From Maylandia zebra (lineage: Eukaryota; Chordata; Actinopteri; Cichliformes; Cichlidae), in contig NC_135173.1 in the NCBI RefSeq assembly GCF_041146795.1, positions 54,686,365 to 54,750,364 of the forward strand: a stretch of DNA of 64,000 nucleotides. The letters are read 5' to 3'. The notes under the pieces were generated by a model. The model ran no database searches, had not been told where the DNA came from, and saw only the letters and a program-made list of their open reading frames with translations. The stretch's first letter is position 1. Each line of letters begins with the position of its first letter. The position numbers and the translations under genes were made by a program. Of the stretch, positions 12,541 through 24,100 are shown piece by piece.

Positions 12541-13995
12541 GTGTTAGTGGAAACTGTGCTACTGTTGGCTGGAAGATGAGAGGGTGTGTTAGGAAACACC
12601 AAGATGGAAGGCAAAGCCAGGAGTATTAGAGGTGGATTCAAACTGTGTTTGATGTATTCTCTGGAAAGAGAACAAGAAAACTTAGTGGTGGAGTGGGGAA
12701 GTACAGGAAAGTATTCAAAAGAAGAGGTTGACAAAGAAAAAGGGAGTCAGGTAGATGAAGAAAGTAGACAAGGGTATTCGGACTAGGTACTCCTGTACTA
12801 GGTGTACAGCAAAGAAAGGAGTAGAAATATTCATAATGACTTGTATGTAAGGTTGGACACTTACAAAGGAGTGAAAGGACTTGAATTGACTGGCTAGGCA
12901 GAGGTTGAGCTGGAGAGGATTTGCAGCGGGTTAGGGGGATTAGGGTAGCAATGGAAATGTACTAACCAGTAACGAGAGAAGATTTAGAAGAGTACTTTGA
13001 GGCACAGATAAAGAAAATGGGAGGAAGACAGGAAGTACAGAAGATTAGTGGGGAGTACGTGAGGGCAGCTATGAAGTGGATGAAGATTTGAAAGGCAGGT
13101 GGCCCAGATGACCTACCTGTGGAAGTATAGAGATGCCAATTTGAGAGAACTGTGGACTCATTGAATAAATTGTTTTACACAATCCTGAAGAGTGAGAGGA
13201 AGTGTACTGGTACAAGTTTTAACTTTTGAAAAAGTGTGATGTGCAGAGCTGTAGCATCTACAGAAGGTAATGTTAATAGGTCATAAAATAAAGCTTTGGA
13301 AAAGAATTGTTAAAAAGAGAGTTGACAATCAGCAAGCAGTGGTATGCCATCATGCCGAGAAAGAGAGTTACAGCTTTCAGAGTGTTGATAGTGAAGGTCA
13401 GAAGATGTTGCACTGTGTCCTTGTAGGTCTAGAGAAAGCACTGTGGTGTTTCACTTCTACATAAGGAAGTGAAGGGAAGTTGGTGCAGGAGATGTATGAG
13501 GACAGAGGTGAGGTGTGCAGCTGGAGTGACAGATGCATTCAAAGTTGGGGGGATTAAATTAGGGATCCACTCTGAGCCCCTTTTTGTTTGCAGTGGTGAT
13601 GGACAGGCTGACAGATGAGTTCAGGCAGGAGTTTGTGGATTATAATGTTTGCAGACGACATTGTGCTCTATATTGAGAGCAGGTGGAAGGGAGAGATGGA
13701 GGCAGGGCTGGACTGGGACAAAAAAAAATGGCCCTGACATTTTTGGTCCATGTGGCTAAAGCTAAAGCTACACTTTAGCTATTAGCACTAAGCAATGACT
13801 CATGGTCAAAGTAGCCATGCTTTACCTGAATTTCTGAAGCTCTCCCCTCCTAATTATGTCACTCCTTCTATTTTCTTTCCACTTTAATTTAACCTTCCTG
13901 GGTGGAGGTATAGAATGAAAGTCAGAAGGTGAAGCTCCAAGGAGGGGAGGTAGTGAAGGTAGATGAGTTTAAATACTTAGGGTCAAGCATGCAAA

Positions 13996-15235
13996 GCAAA
14001 AAATAAATAAAAATTGCTTGTACTCATGCTGCCCCGACGTCATGCCAGCACATATTGTGAATGGCATAGGCACCGATCGGTTTTCTATCGCCCATTTGCT
14101 GGGAGTAAGGGCGCCCTCCGTTTGCGAGGTGCGCCTGCTGCTTGCGGCACAAGGAGGAGAGGGCGGGGCGGCGGGGGATTCTCTCGCTGGCTGGAGCAGC
14201 GTCTAACCCACCCCCAAAATAAAATAGAATAAAAACAAACCAACAAACACGAAAACACCAGACATCATTATACAGACTTATAATTTGCACCGATGTTTTT
14301 TCGAAATTCTATACGCGAAAAGTGAGCGCGAGAGCCCTCGGTGCGCCTGCTCGCTGCTGATGTCAAAGTAAACTTTATTGTAATCTCCGCTACATACAGT
14401 CCAGTATACAGAGAGACGAGACGACGAGGCTCCAGTTACAGCAGTGCAAGTAAACAAACAATATATGTAAGAAAATAAATATACACTTTAGGACCAGGGG
14501 TAAAGGGATCAATAACGATTTAAAGTCTCACACACAACACATCGAGAGGGGGCTGCTTCCAAATAGAGCACATTTCATTCATAATGCTGTAAATCCAAGC
14601 CCATTATGTATTCATGATTTGAATACTGGGTTGTGTGAAATCCCAGAAATAAACTCTAGACAAAGTGAATCTGTGAACTAAGGTGTAGGTCTATTAGGTT
14701 ATGTTGTGGTGATCCTCGAGTTGGGGGATGGGTGTTCATACTGGAATGCAAAATTAAAACCAAGATGGACAAGAACAGTTCAAAGCCATCAGGTGCTCAG
14801 TTTACAAAAAAAGAGAAAAGAAGAAGAGGAGAAACGAAAGATACAGGACATTGGATAATGGCAGGTCATCCTGAAACAATCCGAATCAGAATACTTTATT
14901 ATTCCCTAAGGAAATTATGTGGGTTACAGTTGCTCCAAGAAGAATTGGTAAAAATAGTAACAGTAACAGACTACTCCAAACTCCAAACAATACATTATGT
15001 TACAGATTTTAATATTAATTAGTCATTGTCAATTGTTGATTTGTCCTATTCTCATTGTATGACGAATTATGATGGCTGTTTATTAGCCATTTTCATACTA
15101 TGCATACTCTCTCTCTCTTCATATGTGTGTGTGTATGGGGGGGGGGGGGGGGGAGTGTTCGCCCAGGGCGCCAAACAGGCCACTACCGCCACTGGATGTA
15201 TGGTTTGGACACAGTGGTACTAAAAAAAAAAAAGG
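13996..15235. mobile_element. Cluster of unresolved repeats inserted in the LINE
   Basis: This block interrupts the old LINE. It contains a GC-rich portion (14030-14210), two stretches resembling fish repeat tails (ACTTTATTGTAATC near 14370 and ATCAGAATACTTTATTATTC near 14885) and a run of 17 G (15137-15153). No intact coding frame matches a known family. Boundaries are approximate and more than one insertion is likely. Confidence 0.4.
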
Positions 15236-15287
15236 CGACAGAGCTGAAGATCTAAAGATTTTCACTGGGAGTGACATGAGTGGACAC

Positions 15288-16316
15288 TAGGGCACCAGCT
15301 ACAAACGATTATTTTGATAGTCGACTAGTCACCAATTATTTTTGCGATTAGTCGACTAATCAGAACATGCATCCATTGAATGTAAAACGTACAGCTTATT
15401 GCACCAGCATGCATCTGCTCTTATATAACTATCATTAGCTTATAGCTTTAAGTGTTTAAGGTATGTGCTAACTAAAAATAAAGACAAGATGATAGTTTAT
15501 TAAATTTTAATGAAGTTTGCAGATTGTTTTGGTGGAGTTTAATAAACTCAGCCGTCTGGTCCTTGCTATCTAAAATATAACAGGACACTGGAGTATATTC
15601 TCGAGCATCTCACACTTCTGATAATCAGTTGTCTGCTTAACGTTTATTCAGCTGTGTAAAAACTATAACTTTAATCTCAGCCAAACTGATTTACTCAGGA
15701 ACAAATAAAATACTGAAAAAAGCCAAACAATAACATTTTTAAGTTATCTAAGTGACTTATATATCATGTTTAACCTAAGTAGCGAACGACAGCGGTGGGT
15801 TTGAAAACGATTTGCCGGGAGTCCGGTGTTCTCACCGGCTCTAGTGAGCCTGTAACCCCGGCTAGCTAACGAGCTAGTGGGTAACAGACCTCTCCGAAAA
15901 CGTCGGAGCGCTTTTGAAAATATGTGGTGTCTTGATAAACTGAGCAGATATTTGAGGTTTACACAGCTACATTCTCGTCTGAAAATATGTTAAACGTTTA
16001 TTTTGTGACCCAGAAAGAATAATAAGAGTAATATTAAAACTAACTAGGTGCCGCCATTGTTGGAAACTGAGCAGGGCGCTATGAATTCTGGGACAGTTTC
16101 TTCTTCTTCGGCGTTTAACAGCAGCTGGCATCCTTGTACATGCAGTGCTGCCATCTTCTGTTTCAGTCCGTTATTACACTCTTAAATCCTACTACTTAGT
16201 CCTGCGTCTTTTGGGATCTTACAAAGCTTCAAACGACGTGTCGACTATTAAATTAGTCGTCGACGATTTTGACAGTCGACGTAATCGTGACTAGTTGACT
16301 AATCGTGGCAGCCCTA
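15288..16316. mobile_element. hAT-type non-autonomous transposon with 8-bp target duplication
   Basis: The ends are short inverted repeats (TAGGGCACCAGC and GTGGCAGCCCTA). The element is flanked by a perfect 8-bp direct repeat GTGGACAC at 15280-15287 and 16317-16324, the duplication size typical of hAT elements. Both subterminal regions are dense in GTCGACTA-type motifs, as expected of transposase-binding arrays. The 1,029-bp body has no transposase frame. It sits inside the decayed LINE and is therefore younger than it. Confidence 0.85.
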
Positions 16317-16600
16317 GTGGACACCATTAGAAAGGAGAACATCAGAGGGACAGCTTAGGTTGAGCTGTTTAAGAGACAAGATTGAAGTGGTTTGGACATG
16401 TGTAGAGGAGGAATAACAAGAGATGTTGAATATGGAGCTAGCAGTCAGGAGGAAAAGAGGAAGAACAAAGAGAAGATTGATGAATGCAGTGAAGGGGGAC
16501 ACGCAGAAGGTTAGTGTGGCAGAAGAGGATGCTAGGGAAAGGTGGAGGTGGATAATCTGTCATAATCGGAGTCACCAAAAGAAGATCTTTCTGAAAACAG

Positions 16601-17160
16601 TGAGCTAAATCAGATTAATTAGAGGAAACTGAATGAGAATCAATATATTTTTGATATAAGGATTAATTCTTTTGATAGAAATTGCTGGGCACGGTGTATG
16701 AGGTCCTGTTTACCTAAACCAAACAGATAAATCCTACACAGATTTAGAGTCAGTCATGGGGCTGACCAGTTATTATTCTATCGGTTTAATCAGTTTATAG
16801 TAATGGGTAGCGCTAAACCAGTTAATAGTTATAGTTATATAATAGTTAGTACTCTGGAATCTTGGTTTCTTTTTTTAAAGACTACATTTACATGTAAACA
16901 TAACCTGATAAACCACCATAAAAAATCAAATATTTCCGTGCTACTTAAATATGTATATTAGTTTGTTTCTCAAAGAAATTAAAAGAAATGGGTTATTTTC
17001 AGGAGATAAAACATGGTGGAGGGAAGGCAGGCACAATTTAAAATCACATATTTTCTTATACTTACATTTCATACAGACATATTTTATACTTTACACTAAA
17101 GCTTTTTTACTTTTTCTTTGTTGTTGTTGTTATTACTATTATTAGTAAAGCGCAGACAGG
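16601..17160. other. Intergenic spacer upstream of bdp1
   Basis: AT-rich sequence with no gene or clear repeat recognised. A GTT/ATT-rich run ends near 17145. Confidence 0.4.
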
Positions 17161-17356
17161 ATTGCTTACAGAGATCGCGGTCTTACCTCATCCAACTCTT
17201 TGAACCCAACTACATTTCCCATAACCCCCTTCACTCAGGAAAATATTACGTCACTAAAACATGGCGGATTAACGTGTGCTTTGGGTCCGCTACTTACCAC
17301 TTCTCGTCGGTAAATGAAGGCTTATTTCTTCCACAAAACGACATATTCTTAGTCAG
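17160..17356 (+). promoter_or_regulatory. bdp1: Putative bdp1 promoter and 5' untranslated exon
   Basis: The composition shifts to CpG-containing sequence here. ACTACATTTCCC at 17209-17220 resembles the ACTACA-nn-TCCC element bound by ZNF143/THAP11 in housekeeping promoters, and ATGGCGG at 17261 is also typical of such promoters. A donor (CAG, then GTACGT) at 17357 could end an untranslated exon that splices to the acceptor ending at 18115. Start-site position is inferred. Confidence 0.5.
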
Positions 17357-18121
17357 GTACGTTAATACAAGTAAAGTAAAAGATGTGGACGCGATAAAAA
17401 TATCAGTGAAGCGGTCTTAGCTTCAAAACGTCATGAAACGGGCGACCCAACGCATGCAGAGCGTCACGCTTAAAACTGTTTTTACCCGAGTTTGAGTCCA
17501 GCTTGTGCACTTTCCCAGTCTTTCTCCACCATTAAGATTGCATTTTGCGTAATTTTCACTGGTTTAAATTGTGTTTGTTGGCTTATTCCACGTCTGGCGG
17601 TGTTTCCGAGTGATTTTAAAGCGTTTGCCATCAAACTTAACGGCCTCTCGACTGTCGACGTCACCAGCCCTGTAAACAAAGTAGCTGAGTTTTGCATTTT
17701 TAAGTAAAAGAAGAGATCATTTAAATACTTTTTGTGCAGGCGAAGTTTATTGTTTTGTAGGCGAAATATGCCTAAGCTGCAGTAGAGTAAGCTGCTTTTT
17801 GTCAACACTGAGACGAAGCAAATGCATATTAGTGTCGAACTCCATCCATGGAGAGATATTTATGTGTTCATTTCTATTTAGCAAATAATTTCTTGAAAAG
17901 CTATATGTAAAGACGAGATTTGGTGCAGAAAAAGATCCCCACCTGTGACTGCTGTTCTGTAAGGGCATCTTTTCTTGGTTGATTTCCAGAGCACCTTTAC
18001 AATACCTGAATACATTTTGATGGCGTATTAGGGCGTTAGATGGAGTTTAGCAGTATTTCATTTGCAGATTGATGTCATGGCTATTTGTTCAGTACTGATG
18101 CAGCTTTGCTTTCAGGTCAAA

Positions 18122-21100
18122 ATGTTCCGTCGGTCAAGATTTAGTGTGCGTCCCAATGTAAGTACAGCAGGGCGATCAGCACCTCCGGAAGCAACTCCAG
18201 CAAATCAGGAGGCCAGTGAGGCCCAGAGGGAGGTTGGGGACAGCAACAATGCTAGTGCTCTGACGGATAAGTCCGACATTACCCTGTCAGAAAAAGCTGC
18301 AGCTTCAGTGTGAGTTTAAAGTAAAGTGTCTTTGAATTATTTTAGAAGCCTTAAGACTATTTGTTATGTTTGACAACAATAACTTTTCTTACTACCGTTT
18401 AGGGATGGCAGTGAGCAAAATGTGGATGGTACCAGCTCTTCAGTGGCTGTCCAAAGAAGGAAACGATTTTCTGTTAAGCCTAAAGTGGCCCCTGGCCGCC
18501 CCTCTGCTCTCTCTCGGACACCAAAGTCTCCCATCAAAGCAGTCTCTCAAACATCTGTTGATTGCTCTGGTGCGGGCCTTGACAAGGCAAAAGCATCCAG
18601 TCAAACGGGAACAACAGCAACTCCGAAGGGACTCCAGTCTCCAAGGCGACGCAGGCCTTCAGAAGACGGCAAGCTGCCTAAAATTCAACCTAAACCCACC
18701 TCCATTTCTTTGGACGCTTCAGAATCTTCAGCTGTTTCCTCAGCTGTACAGTCAGTAGAACAAACCCATCTTCCAGCAGACAGTAGCAAACAATCAGAGA
18801 ACATTTCAGACAGACAAGTTAAGGAAGCTCCTCCCAGACCACCAGATAGACCCTCCATACCAGACAAAGAATCTACTGAACTATCGGAGAAAGCCAAAAC
18901 ACTTGCATCATCAAAGACTGTGCCTTCACTGACACCATCGGCACTCTCCCTGAGTAGACTTCTAAATGACCCATCAGACGTACAAAGGCTTGTGAAGGCT
19001 CAGAAGCTCAGAGATTTGCTCAGAGAGGAGAGACGCAAAGAAAAAGTGAGTCCTTGTCATTAACTAAGCATTTTAGCCATCTTGTCACAGGTGTCTGAGT
19101 TAAATAATGTATTCATCAGATATAAACTGTTAGCTTTATCATGATTTGTTAACTGAAAGGTGTGATGTCATTTGATTCTGCAGAAACTTAAGAAAGCTAA
19201 GGCTGTTTCGAAGGTATTTAATTTAGATCCTGCCAAAATGACCATGCGGGACCTTATCCATTATCTTCCAACGTCTAACCCAATGACGTGAGTATCTTGC
19301 AAAGTTGTGAAATTCATGTAATTATGTGATGTTAAAGTATGGGGGAGGCCATTGTTCAGGAGGCAGGCAGGAGGCACGTTGTCTACTATTCAGAAGGTTG
19401 GTGGTTTGATGCTCGACTGCTCCGTTGTGCACGCTAAAGTATCCTTGACAAGCAGCTACAAGTTGCTTCCGATGTGTTCATCGGTGTTAATGTTAGGTAG
19501 AAAGCACTTAGATGCAAAAATGTGCTTTTATGAATGTGTGTGTAAATGGGTGAATGAGATATGTTGCATAAAGTACGCTCCTGTAGAACAGTCCAGTCCA
19601 TGTACCATATATTTCACTTATGATGTTTTATATTGACGAACACTGATTTTACTTGAGAAAACTGAATTTTGAAATTCTTCCAGATCTGGTGTAGAAGAAT
19701 TGACCCAAGAGAATGAGACTGTGCTCCCACCTTCACCAGGAAGAGAAGCGTATGTTTGTCCTGTTCTTTAAATCATGTTTTTTTTAAATGGTTTGTCTAT
19801 GTTAAGCCTGTAATTCAAATGGAAATTACTTCAATGTTTGACATGCTTTTTTTGTCACATTTTCTTATAATATTTAAGTTTAAAAAGTTATGTTTTTTTT
19901 AATGCTGCAGAAGGACACACATGAACCATGTTCTCACTGTGTGCAATTGCTGATCATCTGTTGTTCCTCAAAGAAAGAGTCATAAACACAGTTTTTCATC
20001 ACAAAAAGTATTATGAAAAAAAATATGAATGAAACAAAACAAAGTTGAACACTAGAATTGAGTTTGTCCCAGCCAAACATTATTCGTTTAACGTGTTAAT
20101 TCAGTCTGTTTGAATCACTGAAAAGTGACTGCACATCTGATACAACAGAGAACTTGGTTTAAGTGTTTTAACTTTTTGGCGTACTTAAATGTGGAGGCAG
20201 CAGTGCATTTTAAACAGTTTGTCTTTCAAAAGCTGTGGCTTGCTGCACGTTTCAGAATGTGTAGAAAGTTTGTATACCAGTTGCTTATAATAAATTGATT
20301 TTTCTTTATTTTCTTTCTTCTTCTTTTTTAATGTTTGAAGGTCTCCAGAGCAGGCACAGGAACCTGAAATCCCCCCTAATACCATGGGCAACACAGAAGA
20401 AGAAGCAGAGGAGGCAGAGGAAGAGCAGGAAGAAGCACTTATGGTTCCTCAAGTCAAAGTTGCAGAAGATGGCTCACTGATTATTGACGAAGAGAGGTTA
20501 GTAGAGATTTGTAGACCATTTGATCTGTATCCCCAGGCAGGGATAGCTCATTAGGTAAAGTGGTCGCGCCATGATTGGAAGGTCGGTGGTTCGAATCCAC
20601 TGAACTGTTACTCTGAGGTACCCCTGAGCAAAGTACCGTTGTGATGGATTGGTGGCTGCTCACTGCTTCACTGAGTCAATGGGTTAAATGCAGAGAGTAA
20701 TCGGCCTACAGGGGATTAATAAAGTATGCATTATTATTATTATTATTATTTTATTATTATTTTGCCCCATCCATATAAAATAATTGCTTTCCTATTGTGA
20801 TATTGTAGAACGTTCAAACCATTTATAGGCTTTTTAAAACCCTTTCATCTTATCTCTCAGCTTAACTGTGGAAGTCCAGCGAGCCAAAGGGCCAAACCCA
20901 GCAGAGAATCGAGACCCCATCTTTGAACGAGGCTCCACTACAACTTACTCAAGTTTCAGGAAACTTAACCATGCAAAACGCTGGACCAGCGAAGGTGAGA
21001 CAGCCACAATATTAAAGGAACCTTATGCAAAGCAGCACTGGCTTTGCAGAGCAAAAGCACGAGACATTGGAAACAAATACGTGAGTTGTGTGTAGAGCTG

Positions 21101-24100
21101 GGCGATAGAACGATAACGATATGTATCGCGATATAACTTTTTCTCGATAGAAAAATTCAACTATCGTGATAGACCTCGCCGCTCTCGTCCTCTTTAAAAA
21201 AAAAAAAAAGGTCAGCCAATCCAAATTAAGTAGCGCAGAGCCGAACCAATCACAGCTGCAGCGTCACGTCACGTGACTTGTTACGTACAGCACAAGTGCC
21301 AAGCCGCACATGTGTATTTGTTTGGGAAGCAGCCAGCCACCGTACCGCCCGGGTAATGGAGGAAATGAGTGTGCCGACTAGAAAAATCAACCGAGCGTGA
21401 CCGAAGGTTACCGAAGAGAAAACAGATGATGGTTCCAATGCCGGAGAGATTGTCGAACGGAAGAGCCATAGAAGTTCCGTAGTGTGAAGGTATTTCGGCT
21501 ATTTCAAGTCTGACAAAAAACAGAGTAGTGTGCACTGTAAATTGTGCCGAAAGCAACTCTGGAAATACAATAAACTGGTGCATGCGCTACGTCCACACGT
21601 ACCCGGGTATTTTTGAAAACGCAGATTTTTCTATGCGTTTGCACCTTTCATCCACACGTAAACAGCGTTTTTGGTCACTGAAAACGAAGATTTTTAAAAA
21701 CTCGTAAACTTGCATTTACGTGTGGACTAGAAAAACGGAGAAAACGCAGCGTCAAAGGTGTGCGCATTTTTTGACGTCACACTGTGCGCCACGTTATTGT
21801 TTCGGTGAAATGAATTTCTACAATACTGTTAATTCTACTCTCTGCAGTGTTTAAATGCTTACATATACACACAGTTACTGTCCCTCCACACATACGACTC
21901 GGTTCTGCTTCTATGCCCCAGCTTTGTTTACTTTTTCCCACCGAGGCTTCTAGACTTCTGATTGGCCAACATTTCTGCACGGTTAGGAATCTAGTGCCAC
22001 CTGCTGCTTTGGCATGTTCATAGCAGCGTTTTCCTTCATTTCTCCCTTTATGTGTGGACGGGATTATTTTTTAAAACGAAAACGGAAAATCTCCGTTTTC
22101 AAAAATACCCGTGTACGTGTGGACGTAGCCTCAGTCTCTGACTGGAAGCGCTAATTCGTCATTCGGCTTTTGTCAGACTAAAGTAACTGTTAAAACTGTT
22201 TGAAAAGCTAAGCTATACAACAAGGAGAGATTGAGAATTTCCTTTTAGTTCTCAGTTTATTTGATACTGACAAAAGTTAGTCAGTTTTGTCTGTTCTTCT
22301 GTAAAACAAACTAAGATTTATTTTTAGAATTAATATTTTGTTTCTAAGTGGAATCGACAATTTAGTAGTCTGTTTCGTTTGTTCTATTTTGAAACTTAAA
22401 CGCTTTAGCGGCTGCCTTTTGTGTAGTTTGCAATATTTGCCTTTATTTATCTGAAAAAGTCTCATGTTCCTTAAGTACATCTACCCTGTTGAACTTATTA
22501 TGGGAAATAAATATTTAAATAAAAACAAGCTGCTGATTATTTCACATTTTACTTGTGAGCAACAGCACATTTAAATCTTACAAATATAGTTATTTGGCTT
22601 ATATCGTGATAGATATCGTTATCGCCTGAAATGAAAAAAACATATCGTGATATGAAAAAATCTTATATCGCCCAGCTCTAGTTGTGTGATGGGTCTTGTT
22701 TCCCCGTCCCACGGATACTTTATCAGATTGGGATCTGAGGAGTTCTTAGGTTGGATCAATTCCTTGTGTTCTTTTTTATTTTCCTTGAGTCCTGCTTGAG
22801 CAGTTTTTGTTGTGTTGCAGGCAGCATTGTTCTTCTGAGGAGGCTATTGCTGTCAGGGACTGTTGCAACATAGATACTGTATATAATTTGGTGATTAGCA
22901 AAGTCCTTTTTTGAAGCCTTTACCTATTGCAGGTAAAGGCTTGTCTGCACTGACTCGTCTTTTCAGGTCCTGAAGCCATCTTTTATATACAGTCCGCAGT
23001 AATAGTTAAGAGTGTGGCATGTGTCTAATTGAATGCAGAAAATTATAACCACACAGTCGATGCTGTGCACTTCACATGTGAATGGTTATAATACAGTGGC
23101 TTATCAGGTAAGATAAGCCACATATATGGTAACATATTAAGTGTTTTTATTATTTTGTTTTGATGCCTTTTTTGTGACTTTTCTTCTTAAATTTGTTTTC
23201 ATCAGAGACAGACATGTTCTTCCTGGCAGTTAGCATGGTGGGGACAGATTTTTCTATGATTTGCCAACTGTTTCCACACAGAGCTCGATCAGAGATAAAG
23301 GTCAGCGATAAATACAAGTATGCATGGTAAGAAAAAAGAGTTTAAAGTTGAACTAAATACACAGAACTGCAATTTTGAATTTGATCTTTCAGAACAAATT
23401 CAAGAAAGAAGAACGAGAGAATGTTTGGAGGATTGACAAAGCTATCAGTAAGTATTTAGTAATAATCTTCAAATGTAATTATTCACGTATGTCATTTAAA
23501 GGTTATATTTAATTGAAAATGGTAAAAAGACAATATATCAAATTTCAAAAAAAGAACGAATATAATATTAATTAGTAACATAACTAGAGAGAGAGGAGAT
23601 TATGCAGCATAGTGGGAAATACACACGCGCACAAAGTTCTGTGTTTTTGTTTAGTTAATTATAGAATCCCAAGTGTTCACAGTATTGTATGTTTTTCCCT
23701 TTTTTCCCTTCACATTTTACACAGTTGCCAAACGTTTTGGAATCAAAATAACCGAATGATTAACGTTCTGTGTGTACATTCTTAAATTTAATTTAAGTTG
23801 GCTGATGATTGTTTTGTAGGAGAGAGGCGCAAACTGGACATAGAGTACTTCTCTAAGCTGTTAGAAAAGATTTTGGAATATCAGAGAAGTAAGAAGAAAC
23901 TGAGATCAGTGGCTGAGAAGAAATCGTCCCAAAAGGGCAAGAGAAAGACAAAAGGTAAGATACAGTGGGGCAAAAAAGTATTTAGTCAGCCACCGATTGT
24001 GCAAGTTCCCCCACCTAAAATGATGACAGAGGTCAGTAATTTGCACCAGAGGTACACTTCAACTGTGAGAGACAGAATGTGAAAAAAAAATCCATGAATC

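Larger units (their letters stand above)
12560..16600 (+). mobile_element. Decayed non-LTR retrotransposon (LINE), interrupted by later insertions
   Basis: Fragments of a reverse transcriptase can be read in several frames. They include an LEKALW-like block near 13425, an FADDIVLY-like active-site block near 13650-13670 and a basic C-terminal stretch near 16420-16560 (REDGRTKRR-like). Stop codons and frame changes occur throughout, so it is a dead copy. Later insertions split it at about 13706-13906, about 13996-15235 and 15288-16316; the sequence resumes at 15236-15287 and 16317 onward. Clade (RTE or CR1/L2 type) was not decided. Confidence 0.65.

Noticed and set aside
13640-13680. FADDIVLY block as a functional reverse transcriptase
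   Set aside because: Flanking frames are broken by stops and insertions; only a fossil of the active site remains.
14014-14290. GC-rich overlapping open frames on both strands
   Set aside because: They fall in a repeat cluster inserted in a dead LINE; the open frames reflect the local GC content.
20544-20600. Possible tRNA gene
   Set aside because: A- and B-box-like words are present, but no acceptor stem or complete cloverleaf follows; the body and ATT tail show a SINE.
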